Shown: positions 8,548 through 17,870, counted from the stretch's first letter. The stretch: 64,000 nucleotides of DNA from Oribacterium sp. P6A1 (GCF_000702885.1 NZ_JNKO01000003.1:180375-244374), one strand, 5' to 3'. Notes: a model not told the origin generated them from the sequence alone. Made by a program: numbers and translations.

Positions 8548-8937
8548 TCAAAGCTTATAGTAGGTGAAGGTCCCTTCTGCAAAGGTCTCTCCGTTGTCAT
8601 CCTTTACAAATACTCTGAGGACTATGATTTTACCGCCATTTCGTATAAGCTCCGCAGAGCCGTACAGATACCTGGTTGTTTTGCTGGTGAGGAAATGGAA
8701 GTCACTGTCCAGTGTTGTCACCCTGTCTGCATACCGGCGTGAATTGGCACCGCCGGTGGAATCCGCAATGGTGAACAGCATTCCTCCATGTATATGTCCG
8801 CTGCCGTTCATATGCATGGGCATAACTTCTACCTTGGATGTGATGGAACCATCGCTCAGGTTCTCTTCAAATTTTATCCCGCACAGCTCCACAAAACGGC
8901 TGCGATTATAGTAATCAATTATCTCTGTTCCTGTCAT
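8548..8937 (-). CDS. PaaI-family hotdog thioesterase
   Basis: Protein of 129 residues with the hotdog-fold thioesterase signature GHIHGGMLFTIADSTGGA at about residues 46-63, as in PaaI/YdiI acyl-CoA thioesterases, and a C-terminal strand pattern VLRVFVKDDNGETFAEG. Such enzymes hydrolyse acyl- or aryl-acyl-CoA in the cytoplasm. ATG at 8937 is preceded by GGGAG. It stands alone between its own terminator and a 139-bp gap to the deacylase gene. The substrate cannot be read from the sequence. Confidence 0.85.
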   Translation of the reverse strand: MTGTEIIDYYNRSRFVELCGIKFEENLSDGSITSKVEVMPMHMNGSGHIHGGMLFTIADSTGGANSRRYADRVTTLDSDFHFLTSKTTRYLYGSAELIRNGGKIIVLRVFVKDDNGETFAEGTFTYYKL

Positions 8938-9076
8938 AGATGCTCCCTTATTTCCGGCGTTTTGTACGCTTCATTCTCTGATTATCGGTGCTCTGGCTGA
9001 GAAATTCTGCTGCCGGTGATTTAATCCGAAAATATCATAAAGCTGCTGTAAAGGCATAGGACCTTTTCAGCTCATT

Positions 9077-9622
9077 TCAGTCCTCTCCGACAAGATGTAC
9101 TATCTCCGGTTCATGTCCCACGGCGGGCAGGAATTTTTCGAAGATATTCTTTGTCTTTATCTTCATACTGGAAGTACAGACGCAGGGGTGGCAGCCGAGG
9201 TATTCACCCTTTTTCACATCCTCATCCACCAGAAGCTGTACTGTATGCTCCTTATCATTCATGAGCCCCATAACGCTGACGGCTCCGGGTTCTATGTCGA
9301 GATAATTCAGCATATCCTCAGCATCCGCAAAGGAAAGGCGCGAAGAATTTATCTGACTGGACAGCTCCTTGGTCTTAAATTTCTTGTCTCCCGGCATCAT
9401 GAGAAGATAGAATTTAGTCTTCTGTCTGTTGCAGAGAAAAAGATTTTTACACATCAGTGTTCCGAGTGCCCTGTCGATTTCTTCGCAGGCCTCCATAGTA
9501 CTGGCTGTTTCGTGATCTACACGCTTGTAATCTATTCCAAGTTCATCAAGAAAGTCATATACCCGGACTTCTCTCGGAAGTCTTCCTTCCACGGATTCAG
9601 GTCGTCCTTCATATATTTCCAT
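9077..9622 (-). CDS. YbaK/ProX-family aminoacyl-tRNA deacylase
   Basis: Protein of 181 residues resembling the ProX/PrdX branch of the YbaK superfamily, which hydrolyses Ala-tRNA(Pro) or similar mischarged tRNAs in trans. Visible are VYDFLDELGIDYKRVDHE at the N-terminus, CKNLFLCNRQKTKFYLLMM with the conserved Lys near residue 59, and ALSAV-like GAVSVMGLMND, then GCHPCVCTSSMKI in place of the usual GxHPxxNTxxxxI, so the Asn is replaced by Cys here. ATG at 9622 has AGGAGA upstream. Length fits the family. Confidence 0.85.
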   Translation of the reverse strand: MEIYEGRPESVEGRLPREVRVYDFLDELGIDYKRVDHETASTMEACEEIDRALGTLMCKNLFLCNRQKTKFYLLMMPGDKKFKTKELSSQINSSRLSFADAEDMLNYLDIEPGAVSVMGLMNDKEHTVQLLVDEDVKKGEYLGCHPCVCTSSMKIKTKNIFEKFLPAVGHEPEIVHLVGED

Positions 9623-9715
9623 GCTGTCTGTCTCCTTACTTCATTCTATTCTTAATGATTTTAACCATTACATCATCATAAAACAACTCTTACTAAGATA
9701 GTCCGGTGTGGTCAT

Positions 9716-10810
9716 TTAGAAAGCAAATCCGAAATCAAACTTATCTCCTGCTGTTAGAACACTGTCCTTTGCTTCTGTCACTTCAAAGCTTGCTCCCTTC
9801 CAGCCGTTTAAGCGGATGATGCCCTTGACTGTTCCGTCGCCTGATTCATAAGAGAGCTCGCCGTTTCCTTTGTCGGTGAAGGTTCCTGAGGTTTCCCCGA
9901 CTCTGTAAATAGAAATGATGGCTTCATTCTCATTCTCCCAGCCCTCTCTCATGATGAGGGAACTGTAAACATCTCCTGTGCCCTGATTATCCACATAGGT
10001 TCCGTAAATGTCTCTCTCCGGCATGGTGAAAGACTCTCCCTTTATCTTCGCAAGTTCAGAAGCAAGAATTGCGCATCTGTTCTCGGTTATCTTCTGAAGG
10101 AAAGCATTTTCAAGCATGGGATACATGCTGCCGCCATCCTCACGACTTCCGATATTTTCTATCAGGACCTCTTCCTTCATGGCTATCCAGTTTCGTTCAT
10201 CCTTGAGAACCCGCTCCTTAGTGGAGGCGTCTGCAGCCGCTGAAAATCTTTTCCACAGGCTGTTTAACTCCTCATCCCATATCATATATATGCAGCCTGA
10301 GGCCATATTGAGTTCAAACTGTGCCTCACCGACTTTAAAAAGCTCATCGTACTTTTCTGTGACCTTTTCAACTTTACTAAGCTCTTCCGAAAGAGAAATT
10401 GAAGAGGCAGAAGCCCCGGCAACATCTTTTTTTATGTCCTCAGTGAAATCATGGGAAAATATCTCGTCCCTGTCTTTTGAATTCCATATATCCGATGAAT
10501 CCATATCCTTGCTTTTTACGTTGTCCTCTGAAACATATTTGGAAGCAGTCACTTCATCTCTTCCGGAATCCGAACCTCTGCTTTCACTGTTTTCGACCTT
10601 ATCTGTATTTATGACGATATCTCCGGACTCAACGCTGCTCATCTCACCTGATGAATCTTTTCCGGAAATCGTTACTGTCACAGTCTTTTCCTCTTTCGTT
10701 TCCTGTACGGAAGAGTTCTCTGCATAAGTGTTTCCTGAATTGGCTCCACAGCCTGAAAGCGCTGCTGCACCGACTAAAAGGCCTCCAATGATGATATTTC
10801 GTAATTTCAT
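9716..10810 (-). CDS. Lipoprotein with a DUF1311 (LprI-like) domain
   Basis: I start at ATG 10810, which has GGAGG five bases upstream; an ATG at 10825 overlaps that box and is unlikely. The signal ends LVGAAALSGCG with a lipobox Cys near residue 18. A low-complexity Ser/Asp/Glu/Lys-rich stretch of about 120 residues follows. The middle carries a DUF1311-type helical domain: the Cys in ASGCIYMIWDEELNSLWKR, then ERVLKDERNWIAMKEE. In this family some members inhibit lysozyme, but others are of unknown role. The C-terminal 110 residues (DIYGTYVDNQGTGDVYSSL onward) look like a small beta-rich domain. Transcribed alone. Confidence 0.8.
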   Translation of the reverse strand: MKLRNIIIGGLLVGAAALSGCGANSGNTYAENSSVQETKEEKTVTVTISGKDSSGEMSSVESGDIVINTDKVENSESRGSDSGRDEVTASKYVSEDNVKSKDMDSSDIWNSKDRDEIFSHDFTEDIKKDVAGASASSISLSEELSKVEKVTEKYDELFKVGEAQFELNMASGCIYMIWDEELNSLWKRFSAAADASTKERVLKDERNWIAMKEEVLIENIGSREDGGSMYPMLENAFLQKITENRCAILASELAKIKGESFTMPERDIYGTYVDNQGTGDVYSSLIMREGWENENEAIISIYRVGETSGTFTDKGNGELSYESGDGTVKGIIRLNGWKGASFEVTEAKDSVLTAGDKFDFGFAF

Positions 10811-10830
10811 ATTATCCTCCCTCAAATAAA

Positions 10831-10865
10831 GATGCCATACTTAGTGATTAGGTAAGTATGGCATC
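10831..10865 (-). terminator. Hairpin downstream of the first nucleotidase gene
   Basis: GATGCCATACTTA (10831-10843) pairs with TAAGTATGGCATC (10853-10865), a perfect 13-bp stem. On the minus strand it is followed by CTTTATTTG. It probably ends the tandem nucleotidase transcript, although it lies about 120 bp after the stop codon. Confidence 0.65.
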
Positions 10866-10982
10866 CTGCTATGGATTAGTCCAATTTTTCCATCAGAATT
10901 AAGAATAAGTCAGGTATTATTAAGCAATTACATATACTTCAGGACTCTGAAATCACATGATCTATGTTTCCGGGAGTTACTC

Positions 10983-12500
10983 CTATACGATGCCTGTACC
11001 ACTTCCGTCTGCGCCTGTAGTAGTACCGTCCTTTAGATGTATGATCAGGCGTCCTTTTCCCTTTGCATTCTGATGCTGGCCCTTTTGCAGATATTCTTCC
11101 AGGATTTTAGCACTTGCGGTGGCGATTTCTCTTGAAGGATGATTCTTTTCAAGCTCCTCCGGAGTCAGATCAAACCCGTCAAGAGTGTTCCTGAAATGAA
11201 ATTCCTCAAGTCCCACAGTGAATACACGGTCTTCATCTATAGGTTCGCCTTCATAATCGAATTTCAGAAATTCGTGTGTGTTCTGGTCATATTCAACCTC
11301 CAGGCCTTTTGAAAGCTGATAAAACTCTGTATGAGCCCCCTCAAGAGCTTCATCTCTAAGCATTCTCATGAGCCCGTGTTTAAGCTGCTTTCCGGTCCAA
11401 TAGGTTGCATGAATCGGCTTGTTATAAGGATAATTCTCATCGAAAACGCCCTTTGTTACAACAGGACCCAATTCCTCGGTACGTATGGAACCTGAGCCCA
11501 AAAGGAAGATATCGAGCCCAAGAGCATCCTTTAATATGTCTGCATACAGATCTCCAAGCTCCGTCTCCATGATTCTCGACGGGTGGGTCAGCTTCCTTAC
11601 GAATTTAGTCAGAATGCGGCCGTATTTTTCATCCGTGGCATTCTTGTAATTAAGTATCAGGCCCTCGATGGCAGGGTCTCTGGGGCAGGTTTTTTCGTTG
11701 ATGGGGATTGGCTTCCAGGTGAAGCTGTCTATCTTGTTTTCATCGGTATCTACCATGATATCAAAGCGGCCGATCTGATCCGTGCCTGTTCCGGCCTGAA
11801 CGATGGGGATTCCGTTTACCATGGCAGGTTCCTCCAGAAATGTATGGGAATGACCGCCTATTATTACGTCCACGCCCCAGGCGGGATCCAGCATTGCCGC
11901 AAGCTTTTTGTCCTCCTCAAATCCAATGTGTGTGAGGAGCACAGTAAAGTCTATATCGATGGCATTGTATGAATCACAGATTTTCCCGATTTCCTCTGCG
12001 GCATCCTCAAGAGTTATGAAGGTACCGATGAGCTGATCCGACTTACACTGCATAAGCGCAACCTCTGTGAGTATTCCTATGAACAGAATCTTCATACCGC
12101 CGACTTCCAGCACCTTACATGGCTCAAAGAGTCTCGCGTGATTTGTCTTGATATGAAGGTTTGCATTTATAATAGGAAATTCTGCGCATTTTTCAAGAAA
12201 AAGCAGGTGGGCGATTCCGTAATCAACTTCGTGGTTGCCCAGGGTCACTATATCAGGGGACAGCATGTTCATGATCTGTATGGTTGACAGACCGTGATAC
12301 TCGGAATCAATGACAGAACCTCTGAACATATCGCCTGCGATGCAGTAGAGTACGTTTTCCTCCTCATTTCGAACCTTGCTGATATAGCCGGACAGCATGG
12401 AAACACCGCCAACCAGATTTTCATCCACCTGCTCCGCAAGAAAATCTCCGTGCATGTCATTGGAATGAAGCAATGTTAGTTTTTTCAAATGTTTTTCCAT
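10983..12500 (-). CDS. 5'-nucleotidase/2',3'-cyclic phosphodiesterase-type metallophosphatase, copy 1
   Basis: Metallophosphoesterase of 505 residues in the UshA/YfkN/5'-nucleotidase family. Metal and catalytic motifs are in order: LHSNDMHGDF (Asp and His) at 12-21, AGDMFRG, GNHEVDYG, LTHIGFEED and GGHSHTFLEEP, then a C-terminal nucleotide-binding domain with LLGSGSIR and the stacking region around YPYNKPIHATYW. No signal peptide or wall anchor is present, unlike most family members, so this version should act in the cytoplasm. ATG 12500 has AAGGAAGGG upstream. A close paralogue lies immediately upstream on the same strand. Confidence 0.9.
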   Translation of the reverse strand: MEKHLKKLTLLHSNDMHGDFLAEQVDENLVGGVSMLSGYISKVRNEEENVLYCIAGDMFRGSVIDSEYHGLSTIQIMNMLSPDIVTLGNHEVDYGIAHLLFLEKCAEFPIINANLHIKTNHARLFEPCKVLEVGGMKILFIGILTEVALMQCKSDQLIGTFITLEDAAEEIGKICDSYNAIDIDFTVLLTHIGFEEDKKLAAMLDPAWGVDVIIGGHSHTFLEEPAMVNGIPIVQAGTGTDQIGRFDIMVDTDENKIDSFTWKPIPINEKTCPRDPAIEGLILNYKNATDEKYGRILTKFVRKLTHPSRIMETELGDLYADILKDALGLDIFLLGSGSIRTEELGPVVTKGVFDENYPYNKPIHATYWTGKQLKHGLMRMLRDEALEGAHTEFYQLSKGLEVEYDQNTHEFLKFDYEGEPIDEDRVFTVGLEEFHFRNTLDGFDLTPEELEKNHPSREIATASAKILEEYLQKGQHQNAKGKGRLIIHLKDGTTTGADGSGTGIV

Positions 12501-12608
12501 AAATTCCCTTCCTTACCGGGAGTATCACCCCGTTTTATCTATTCAAAGGAGCTGATACTTTATGCCGGGATTTCCCATAAAACCGGCACCCATGTATTAA
12601 TCTCTTAC

Positions 12609-14114
12609 TTATCTTCCTCTTTCAGCCAATGCCTGTTTTGCCTCTTCTGTCAGATGAAGGTTTAGCCTTCCTTCTATCTTTGCATCCTGATGCTGACCCT
12701 GAATAAGTATTTCTTCAAGAACCTGTGCACAGGAGGTTGCAATGGCACGGTGCTTGTGGTTTTCATCAATCTCTTCTATCTTAAGGTCGAAGGAATCCAC
12801 AAGATTTCTGAAGTGATATTCCTGTAATCCCACTGTAAATATCCGGTCGTCGGTAACGGGTTCCCCCTTGAAGTCAAATTTTAAGAAAGAATGGGTCAAC
12901 ATGTCATATTCTATGGAAAGCCCGGAAGAAACCTGATAGAACTCTGTATGTTCTCCGAAAAATGCTTCATCTCTTAACATTCGCATGATACCGTGTTTAA
13001 GCTGCCTGCCTGTCCAGTAAGTCAGGATAGCCTCATCGTCATAAGGAAATGTTTCCATAAGATCACCTTTTGTAACGATTGGGCCAAGTTTTTTGGTACG
13101 AATAGAACCGGAGCCCAGAAGGAATATGTCTACCCCAAGAGAATCCTGCAGGATGTCTGTCAGAAGATTACCCACCTCCGTTTCCATATACCGTGAGGGA
13201 TTTGAGAGCTCCCTTGTGAATTTTGTCAGTATACGGCCGTATTTTGCGTCGGTGACATCCTTGTAATTCTTAATGATATCTTCCATTGCGAGGTCTCTGG
13301 GGCAGGTTTTCTCGTTAATAGGAACCGGTTTCCAGGTAAAACTGTCTATCTTGTTTTCATCAGTGTCTATCATGATATCGAAACGTCCGATCTGGTCTGT
13401 GCCCGTTCCGGCCTGGACGATGGGGATACCGTTTACGATGGCTGGCTCTTCCAGAAATGTATGGGAATGACCGCCTATTATAACGTCAACTCCCAATGCA
13501 GGATCAAGTAAGGCTGCCAGCTTTTTATCCTCTTCGAAGCCTATGTGTGTAAGCAGCACCGTAAAGTCGATATCAAGAGCATTGTATGCATTACAAATCT
13601 TTCCTACTTCCCTGGCCGCCTCCTCAACTGTTATGAAAGTGCCGATGAGGTCGTCCTTTTTACAATCATTCAAAACCATTTCCGTCAGTATGCCGATGAA
13701 GAGTATCTTCATGCCGCCGACTTCGATTATCTTATAGGGTTCAAAAAGTCTTGTATTATTTGTTTTGATATGCAGGTTTGCATTAACTATGGGAAACTCT
13801 GCGCATTTTTCAAGAAAAAGAAGGTGGGCGATTCCGTAATCAACTTCGTGATTTCCCAGGGTCACTATATCAGGGGCAAGCATATTCATGATCTGTATGG
13901 TAGACAGTCCCTGATACTCTGAATCTATGATGGAGCCTCTGAACATATCGCCGGCTATACAGTAAATGACATTTTCCTCTTCCTGCCTGACCTTACTGAT
14001 GTAACCTGACAGCAGGGATACACCTCCCACAAGATTCTCATCCACCTGCTCTGCAAGGAAATCTCCATGCATGTCGTTTGAATGCAAAAGGGTGAGCTTT
14101 TTAATATTTTTCAT
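12609..14114 (-). CDS. 5'-nucleotidase-type metallophosphatase, copy 2
   Basis: Paralogue of the next gene, 501 residues, nearly identical in the N-terminal 250 residues and more diverged at the C-terminus. It has the same motif order: LHSNDMHGDF, GNHEVDYG, LTHIGFEED, GGHSHTFLEEP, LLGSGSIR. No export signal is visible. ATG 14114 is preceded by AGGAGG. The 108-bp gap to copy 1 holds no evident terminator, so both may be cotranscribed. Tandem duplication followed by C-terminal divergence suggests a shift in nucleotide or sugar-nucleotide specificity, which is inference. Confidence 0.9.
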   Translation of the reverse strand: MKNIKKLTLLHSNDMHGDFLAEQVDENLVGGVSLLSGYISKVRQEEENVIYCIAGDMFRGSIIDSEYQGLSTIQIMNMLAPDIVTLGNHEVDYGIAHLLFLEKCAEFPIVNANLHIKTNNTRLFEPYKIIEVGGMKILFIGILTEMVLNDCKKDDLIGTFITVEEAAREVGKICNAYNALDIDFTVLLTHIGFEEDKKLAALLDPALGVDVIIGGHSHTFLEEPAIVNGIPIVQAGTGTDQIGRFDIMIDTDENKIDSFTWKPVPINEKTCPRDLAMEDIIKNYKDVTDAKYGRILTKFTRELSNPSRYMETEVGNLLTDILQDSLGVDIFLLGSGSIRTKKLGPIVTKGDLMETFPYDDEAILTYWTGRQLKHGIMRMLRDEAFFGEHTEFYQVSSGLSIEYDMLTHSFLKFDFKGEPVTDDRIFTVGLQEYHFRNLVDSFDLKIEEIDENHKHRAIATSCAQVLEEILIQGQHQDAKIEGRLNLHLTEEAKQALAERGR

Positions 14115-14434
14115 AGAACCTCCTTTGTTCTGTAGTCACATATCCTTAAGTGGAATGGGATGATCAAAATACAGGCACCTGTACAGCCTTATTTCATTAA
14201 GGTTTATAAAGAAATAGTTTTTATATTTTTAATTCCTGTAAAACTTCTATTTATAATGGTCGCATAACCCTTGTGTATCGTCAACATTTTATCGTACTTC
14301 CTATATATAAAATTTGTGCAAAATGCTTATAAATGTGTATTAGTTTTTGATTTTGAGTCTGATATTTAATAGTTGTATTCTATACACCACACTTCACGTG
14401 ACCGATGCAGCAATAATATTTTTAATTTTTCTTA
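14115..14434. other. AT-rich divergent intergenic region
   Basis: About 320 bp between the nucleotidase start and the PTS promoter. It is strongly AT-rich and encodes nothing I can support. It should hold the leftward nucleotidase promoter and possibly catabolite-control sites, but I see no site close enough to a known consensus to call. Confidence 0.5.
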
Positions 14435-14463
14435 TTGACACATACTTATCTAAATGTTATTCT
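14435..14463 (+). promoter_or_regulatory. Sigma-A promoter of the PTS operon
   Basis: TTGACA (14435-14440) and TATTCT (14458-14463) are separated by 17 bp. The predicted transcript would start near 14470, just before the antiterminator RNA hairpin. Confidence 0.8.
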
Positions 14464-14478
14464 CCTTTCGTTCAATTC

Positions 14479-14506
14479 AGTATGTAACTGTTCGCAGGCA
14501 TTCACT
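14479..14506 (+). promoter_or_regulatory. Ribonucleic antiterminator (RAT) for a BglG/LicT-type regulator
   Basis: The arms AGTATGTAACTG and CAGGCATTCACT flank a TTCG loop. The 3-bp tip stem and the two asymmetric internal mismatches (AA opposite GG-side bases, T/A opposite T/C) reproduce the RAT layout, whose consensus contains TGTTACTG and GCAGGCA. Its last bases overlap the 5' arm of the following terminator, as expected for mutually exclusive structures. Confidence 0.75.
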
Positions 14507-14551
14507 GTACATAAAAGCTTTTGGTTTATGTGGTGAAGTGTCTGTTTTTTT
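14501..14551 (+). terminator. Antitermination-controlled leader terminator of the PTS gene
   Basis: TTCAC (14501-14505) and ACATAAA (14509-14515) pair with TTTATGT (14525-14531) and GTGAA (14533-14537). The stem is followed by a run of T ending at 14551. Its 5' arm shares 14501-14506 with the RAT, so binding of the antiterminator protein would block it. Confidence 0.75.
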
Positions 14552-14553
14552 AT

Positions 14554-14580
14554 GCCTCCGCGTAAACGCGGGGGCTTTTT
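14554..14580 (+). terminator. Second leader hairpin with T-run upstream of the PTS gene
   Basis: GCCTCCGCG and CGCGGGGGC (within 14554-14576) form a GC-rich stem with a TAAA loop, followed by TTTTT. It reads as a second intrinsic terminator in the same leader, 40 bp before the start codon, and is not covered by the RAT. Confidence 0.75.
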
Positions 14581-14620
14581 GTATTTATGGCCTGAATGAA
14601 CATATAAACAAGGAGGATGT

Positions 14621-16786
14621 ATGAAAGACAAGATTTTTTCAGTTTTACAGCGTGTAGGACGAAGCTTTATGCTTCCTATCGCCATGCTTCCGGTTGCCGG
14701 TCTTTTACTGGGACTTGGAAGCAGCTTCACAAACCCCACCACTATTGCCACTTATCATATGGAGGCGATTTTGGGAAGCGGTACACCGATGAATTCACTT
14801 CTAAACATTATGAATTCTGTCGGAAGTGCCATCTTCAGTAACCTTCCCCTTATCTTTGCTGTTGGTGTTGCCATCGGTATGGCAAAGAAGGAAAAGGAAG
14901 TTGCAGCTCTTGCAGCCATGATCGCTTTCTTCGTAATGAACATTACTATTGAAGCTATGCTCAACATCACAGGAATGGTTGTTGACGGTGCAGTTGCAGA
15001 GGGTGTTCTTGAAGGAACAGTAACAAGCATCGTTGGTATCAATACACTTCAGATGGGTGTATTCGGCGGTATCATCGTAGGTCTCGGTGTTGCAGCTCTT
15101 CACAATAAGTTCTATAAGATAGAGCTTCCTGCAGCCATCTCATTCTTCGGTGGTTCACGTTTCGTTCCTATCGTTTCAACATTTGCATATATCGGTGTTG
15201 GAATCTTAAGCTTCTATCTCTGGCCATTCGTTCAGAAGGGAATCTTCGCTCTCGGTGGTCTCGTAACAGGCAGCGGATATATCGGAACACTTATCTTCGG
15301 TCTCATCAAGCGTGCCCTTATCCCATTCGGACTTCACCATGTATTCTACATGCCATTCTGGCAGACAGCCGTTGGCGGACAGATGGAGGTTGCAGGAAAG
15401 CTTATCCAGGGCGGACAGAACATTTTCTTTGCACAGCTTGCTGATTCTCAGAATGTTGCACACTTCAGTGCAGATGCTACAAGATACTTCTCCGGAGAGT
15501 TCATTTTCATGATCTTCGGTCTTCCCGGTGCAGCCCTTGCCATGGTACGTACAGCAAAGCCTGAGAAGCGCGGTCAGGCCGCAGGCCTTCTTCTCTCAGC
15601 CGCTCTTGCATCAATGTTTACAGGTATCACAGAGCCTATCGAGTTCTCATTCCTCTTCGTTGCTCCTATGCTTTTTGTTGTACAGGTTGTTCTCGCAGGT
15701 TCAGCATATATGATCGCACATATGCTCAACATCGCTGTTGGTCTTACCTTCTCAGGCGGACTTCTGGACCTTTTCTTCTTCGGAATTCTCCAGGGTAACG
15801 AGAAGACAAGCTGGATGCTCATCATTCCTGTAGGTATCGTTTACTTCCTGCTTTACTATTTTATTTTCACTTTCCTTATCAAGAAGTTCGATCTCAAGAC
15901 ACCGGGTCGTGAGGATGATGATCAGGAGACACGTCTTTACAGAAAGTCAGATTACCTTGCAAAGAAAAACGGCGAAAGCTCAGATGCTCAAGCCGTAACA
16001 GATGAAAAGAGCGACCTTATCATGAAGGGTCTCGGCGGAAAGGCAAACATTTCCGATGTTGACTGCTGTGCTACCCGTCTTCGTGTAACTGTCAAGAAAT
16101 CCGAGCTTGTAAATGATGGACTTCTCAAGGCATCAGGCGCATCAGGTGTTGTACATAAGGGTAACGGCGTTCAGGTTATCTATGGACCTTCAGTTACTGT
16201 TGTTAAGTCAAATCTTGAGGATTACCTTGAGACACAGCCGGACACAGAATATCATGCAGAGGACAATGCTTCTGCCGACACTTCATCACAGGAAAATGCT
16301 GCAGCTCTTGATAAGACAGTAAAGAAGACCATCATTATCGGAAGCCCTCTTAACGGTGAGGCCAAGGATCTCTCAGAAACACCTGACGAGGCATTTGCCG
16401 GCGGTATGATGGGTCAGGGAGCCTGCATGGTTCCGGGGGATGATACTCTCTACGCTCCTTGCGATGGTGAAGTAACATTTGTGTTTGATACGAAGCACGC
16501 TATCGGCTTCGAGACAGAGGATGGCATCAGCATGCTCTTCCACATGGGTATCGATACAGTAAAGCTTGACGGACAGGGCTTCACAGTTCTCGTTGAGAAC
16601 GGCCAGAAGGTAAAGAAGGGTGATCCTATGCTTAAGATGGATCTTGATTTCATCAGCAAGAATGCTCCTTCCATCTCCTCTCCTGTTCTTTGCACAGATC
16701 TCGATGATAACATGCAGGTTCGTCTCCTTAAGACCGGTAAGGTGACTAAGGGCGAGGACTTAATAGCTATCGACATTCTCGAGTGA
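14621..16786 (+). CDS. ptsG: PTS EIICBA, glucose/N-acetylglucosamine type
   Basis: Protein of 721 residues with fused domains. EIIC spans about 1-430 (ten or so helices; starts FSVLQRVGRSFMLPIAMLPV, contains GLHHVFYMPFW and GITEPIEFSFLF). EIIB is about 455-535, with the phosphorylated Cys483 in CATRLR. EIIA is about 560-721, with His626 in TKHAIG and the phosphorylated His641 in FHMGIDTVKL. It imports and phosphorylates glucose or GlcNAc; the GNGVQVIYG stretch in EIIB does not settle which. The ATG has AGGAGG. Expression is controlled by the leader RAT and by the downstream antiterminator gene. The symbol is given by family, not by proven substrate. Confidence 0.92.
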   Translation: MKDKIFSVLQRVGRSFMLPIAMLPVAGLLLGLGSSFTNPTTIATYHMEAILGSGTPMNSLLNIMNSVGSAIFSNLPLIFAVGVAIGMAKKEKEVAALAAMIAFFVMNITIEAMLNITGMVVDGAVAEGVLEGTVTSIVGINTLQMGVFGGIIVGLGVAALHNKFYKIELPAAISFFGGSRFVPIVSTFAYIGVGILSFYLWPFVQKGIFALGGLVTGSGYIGTLIFGLIKRALIPFGLHHVFYMPFWQTAVGGQMEVAGKLIQGGQNIFFAQLADSQNVAHFSADATRYFSGEFIFMIFGLPGAALAMVRTAKPEKRGQAAGLLLSAALASMFTGITEPIEFSFLFVAPMLFVVQVVLAGSAYMIAHMLNIAVGLTFSGGLLDLFFFGILQGNEKTSWMLIIPVGIVYFLLYYFIFTFLIKKFDLKTPGREDDDQETRLYRKSDYLAKKNGESSDAQAVTDEKSDLIMKGLGGKANISDVDCCATRLRVTVKKSELVNDGLLKASGASGVVHKGNGVQVIYGPSVTVVKSNLEDYLETQPDTEYHAEDNASADTSSQENAAALDKTVKKTIIIGSPLNGEAKDLSETPDEAFAGGMMGQGACMVPGDDTLYAPCDGEVTFVFDTKHAIGFETEDGISMLFHMGIDTVKLDGQGFTVLVENGQKVKKGDPMLKMDLDFISKNAPSISSPVLCTDLDDNMQVRLLKTGKVTKGEDLIAIDILE

Positions 16787-16844
16787 TATTCTTATGAAGA
16801 GGATACAGAGTTAAAAGTACCTGATCAGCTTTTTTGCGATTCAC

Positions 16845-16878
16845 ACCCCTTTCAGGAACTGCCTGGAAGGGGTTTTTC
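16845..16878 (+). terminator. Terminator between the PTS gene and the antiterminator gene
   Basis: ACCCCTTTCAGG (16845-16856) pairs with CCTGGAAGGGGT (16862-16873) with one mismatch, followed by TTTTTC. It should end most PTS transcripts before the regulator gene. Confidence 0.85.
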
Positions 16879-17015
16879 TTATCTGTGTGTAGATTTTTAG
16901 TGGCATTTCACTTAGAATTAGAATATTTCCAAGAGTAAAAGTGGTTATACTTTGAGTAAAAAGTTATAGAGAATAGAATCCTTATCAAAATTGTTTAGAA
17001 GGATAATAATTATAT

Positions 17016-17870
17016 ATGTATCGTGTAAGAAAAGTATTAAATCATAATTCTATAATTGTGGTTGGGACAGAAAAGAATATTGAGCAGGATACGGACGAGG
17101 GCATGAAGACATATCTTGTTCTTCATAAGGGAATAGGATTTGGCGTGAAGATAAGTGAATATGTAGATATTCCTGCTGAAGCTTCCATATACTCTCTGGA
17201 GAAGACTACCGAGCGCGGCAATGCCATGTCCATCGTCAATGCCGTAGATCCTGTATGTCTTGAGATTTCCGATGCGGTTCTTGATGAGGCCGAGAAGGTC
17301 TTTGGAAATGTAGACAGGAACATCGTATTCCCTATGGCTGATCACCTTGCATTCGCCATACAGAGAATCAAAAAAGGAGAAAGCATCAGAAATCCCCTGA
17401 AGGATGACATCAGACTTCTCTTCCATATGGAATATCAGGTGGCTGAGACTGTGGTACCTATTCTTGAACAGAAAACAGGTCATATCATAAATGAGGATGA
17501 AATCGGATTTATAGCACTTCATGTGCACTCTGCTATCGTAAATGAAAATGTGTCCAGATCACTTCAGACAGCACAGATAGTCAGAAATTGTATTTCCTAT
17601 ATAGAAGAAAAAACAGGGCAGAAACTGGAAGTTACTTCCCTGGGTTATAACCGTATGATGAACCATATCAGATATATGGTGACCCGATTTGAGACCGGAG
17701 AGATTTTGAAGATGAATCTCAATGACTACATGGAGATGAAATATCCGGATACTTTTAAACTTGCTGCAGATATATGTAATCAGATGAGCCGGCTGCTGAA
17801 AAAAGAATATCAGGATGCTGAAATCGGATATCTTGCCATGCATATAGCGAGAGTGATTGGAGTGGAATAA
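17016..17870 (+). CDS. BglG/LicT-type transcription antiterminator
   Basis: Protein of 284 residues: an N-terminal RNA-binding CAT domain (1-57, MYRVRKVLNHNSIIVV with IGFG near 40-43) followed by two PTS regulation domains. Conserved PRD histidines are visible at His110 (MADH) and His169 (IALH) in PRD1, and at His217 (NHIR) and His276 (LAMH) in PRD2. The protein binds the RAT in the PTS leader and stops the terminator from forming; PTS-dependent phosphorylation of the PRDs tunes this. It lies directly after its presumed target, with its own short upstream region. Confidence 0.92.
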   Translation: MYRVRKVLNHNSIIVVGTEKNIEQDTDEGMKTYLVLHKGIGFGVKISEYVDIPAEASIYSLEKTTERGNAMSIVNAVDPVCLEISDAVLDEAEKVFGNVDRNIVFPMADHLAFAIQRIKKGESIRNPLKDDIRLLFHMEYQVAETVVPILEQKTGHIINEDEIGFIALHVHSAIVNENVSRSLQTAQIVRNCISYIEEKTGQKLEVTSLGYNRMMNHIRYMVTRFETGEILKMNLNDYMEMKYPDTFKLAADICNQMSRLLKKEYQDAEIGYLAMHIARVIGVE

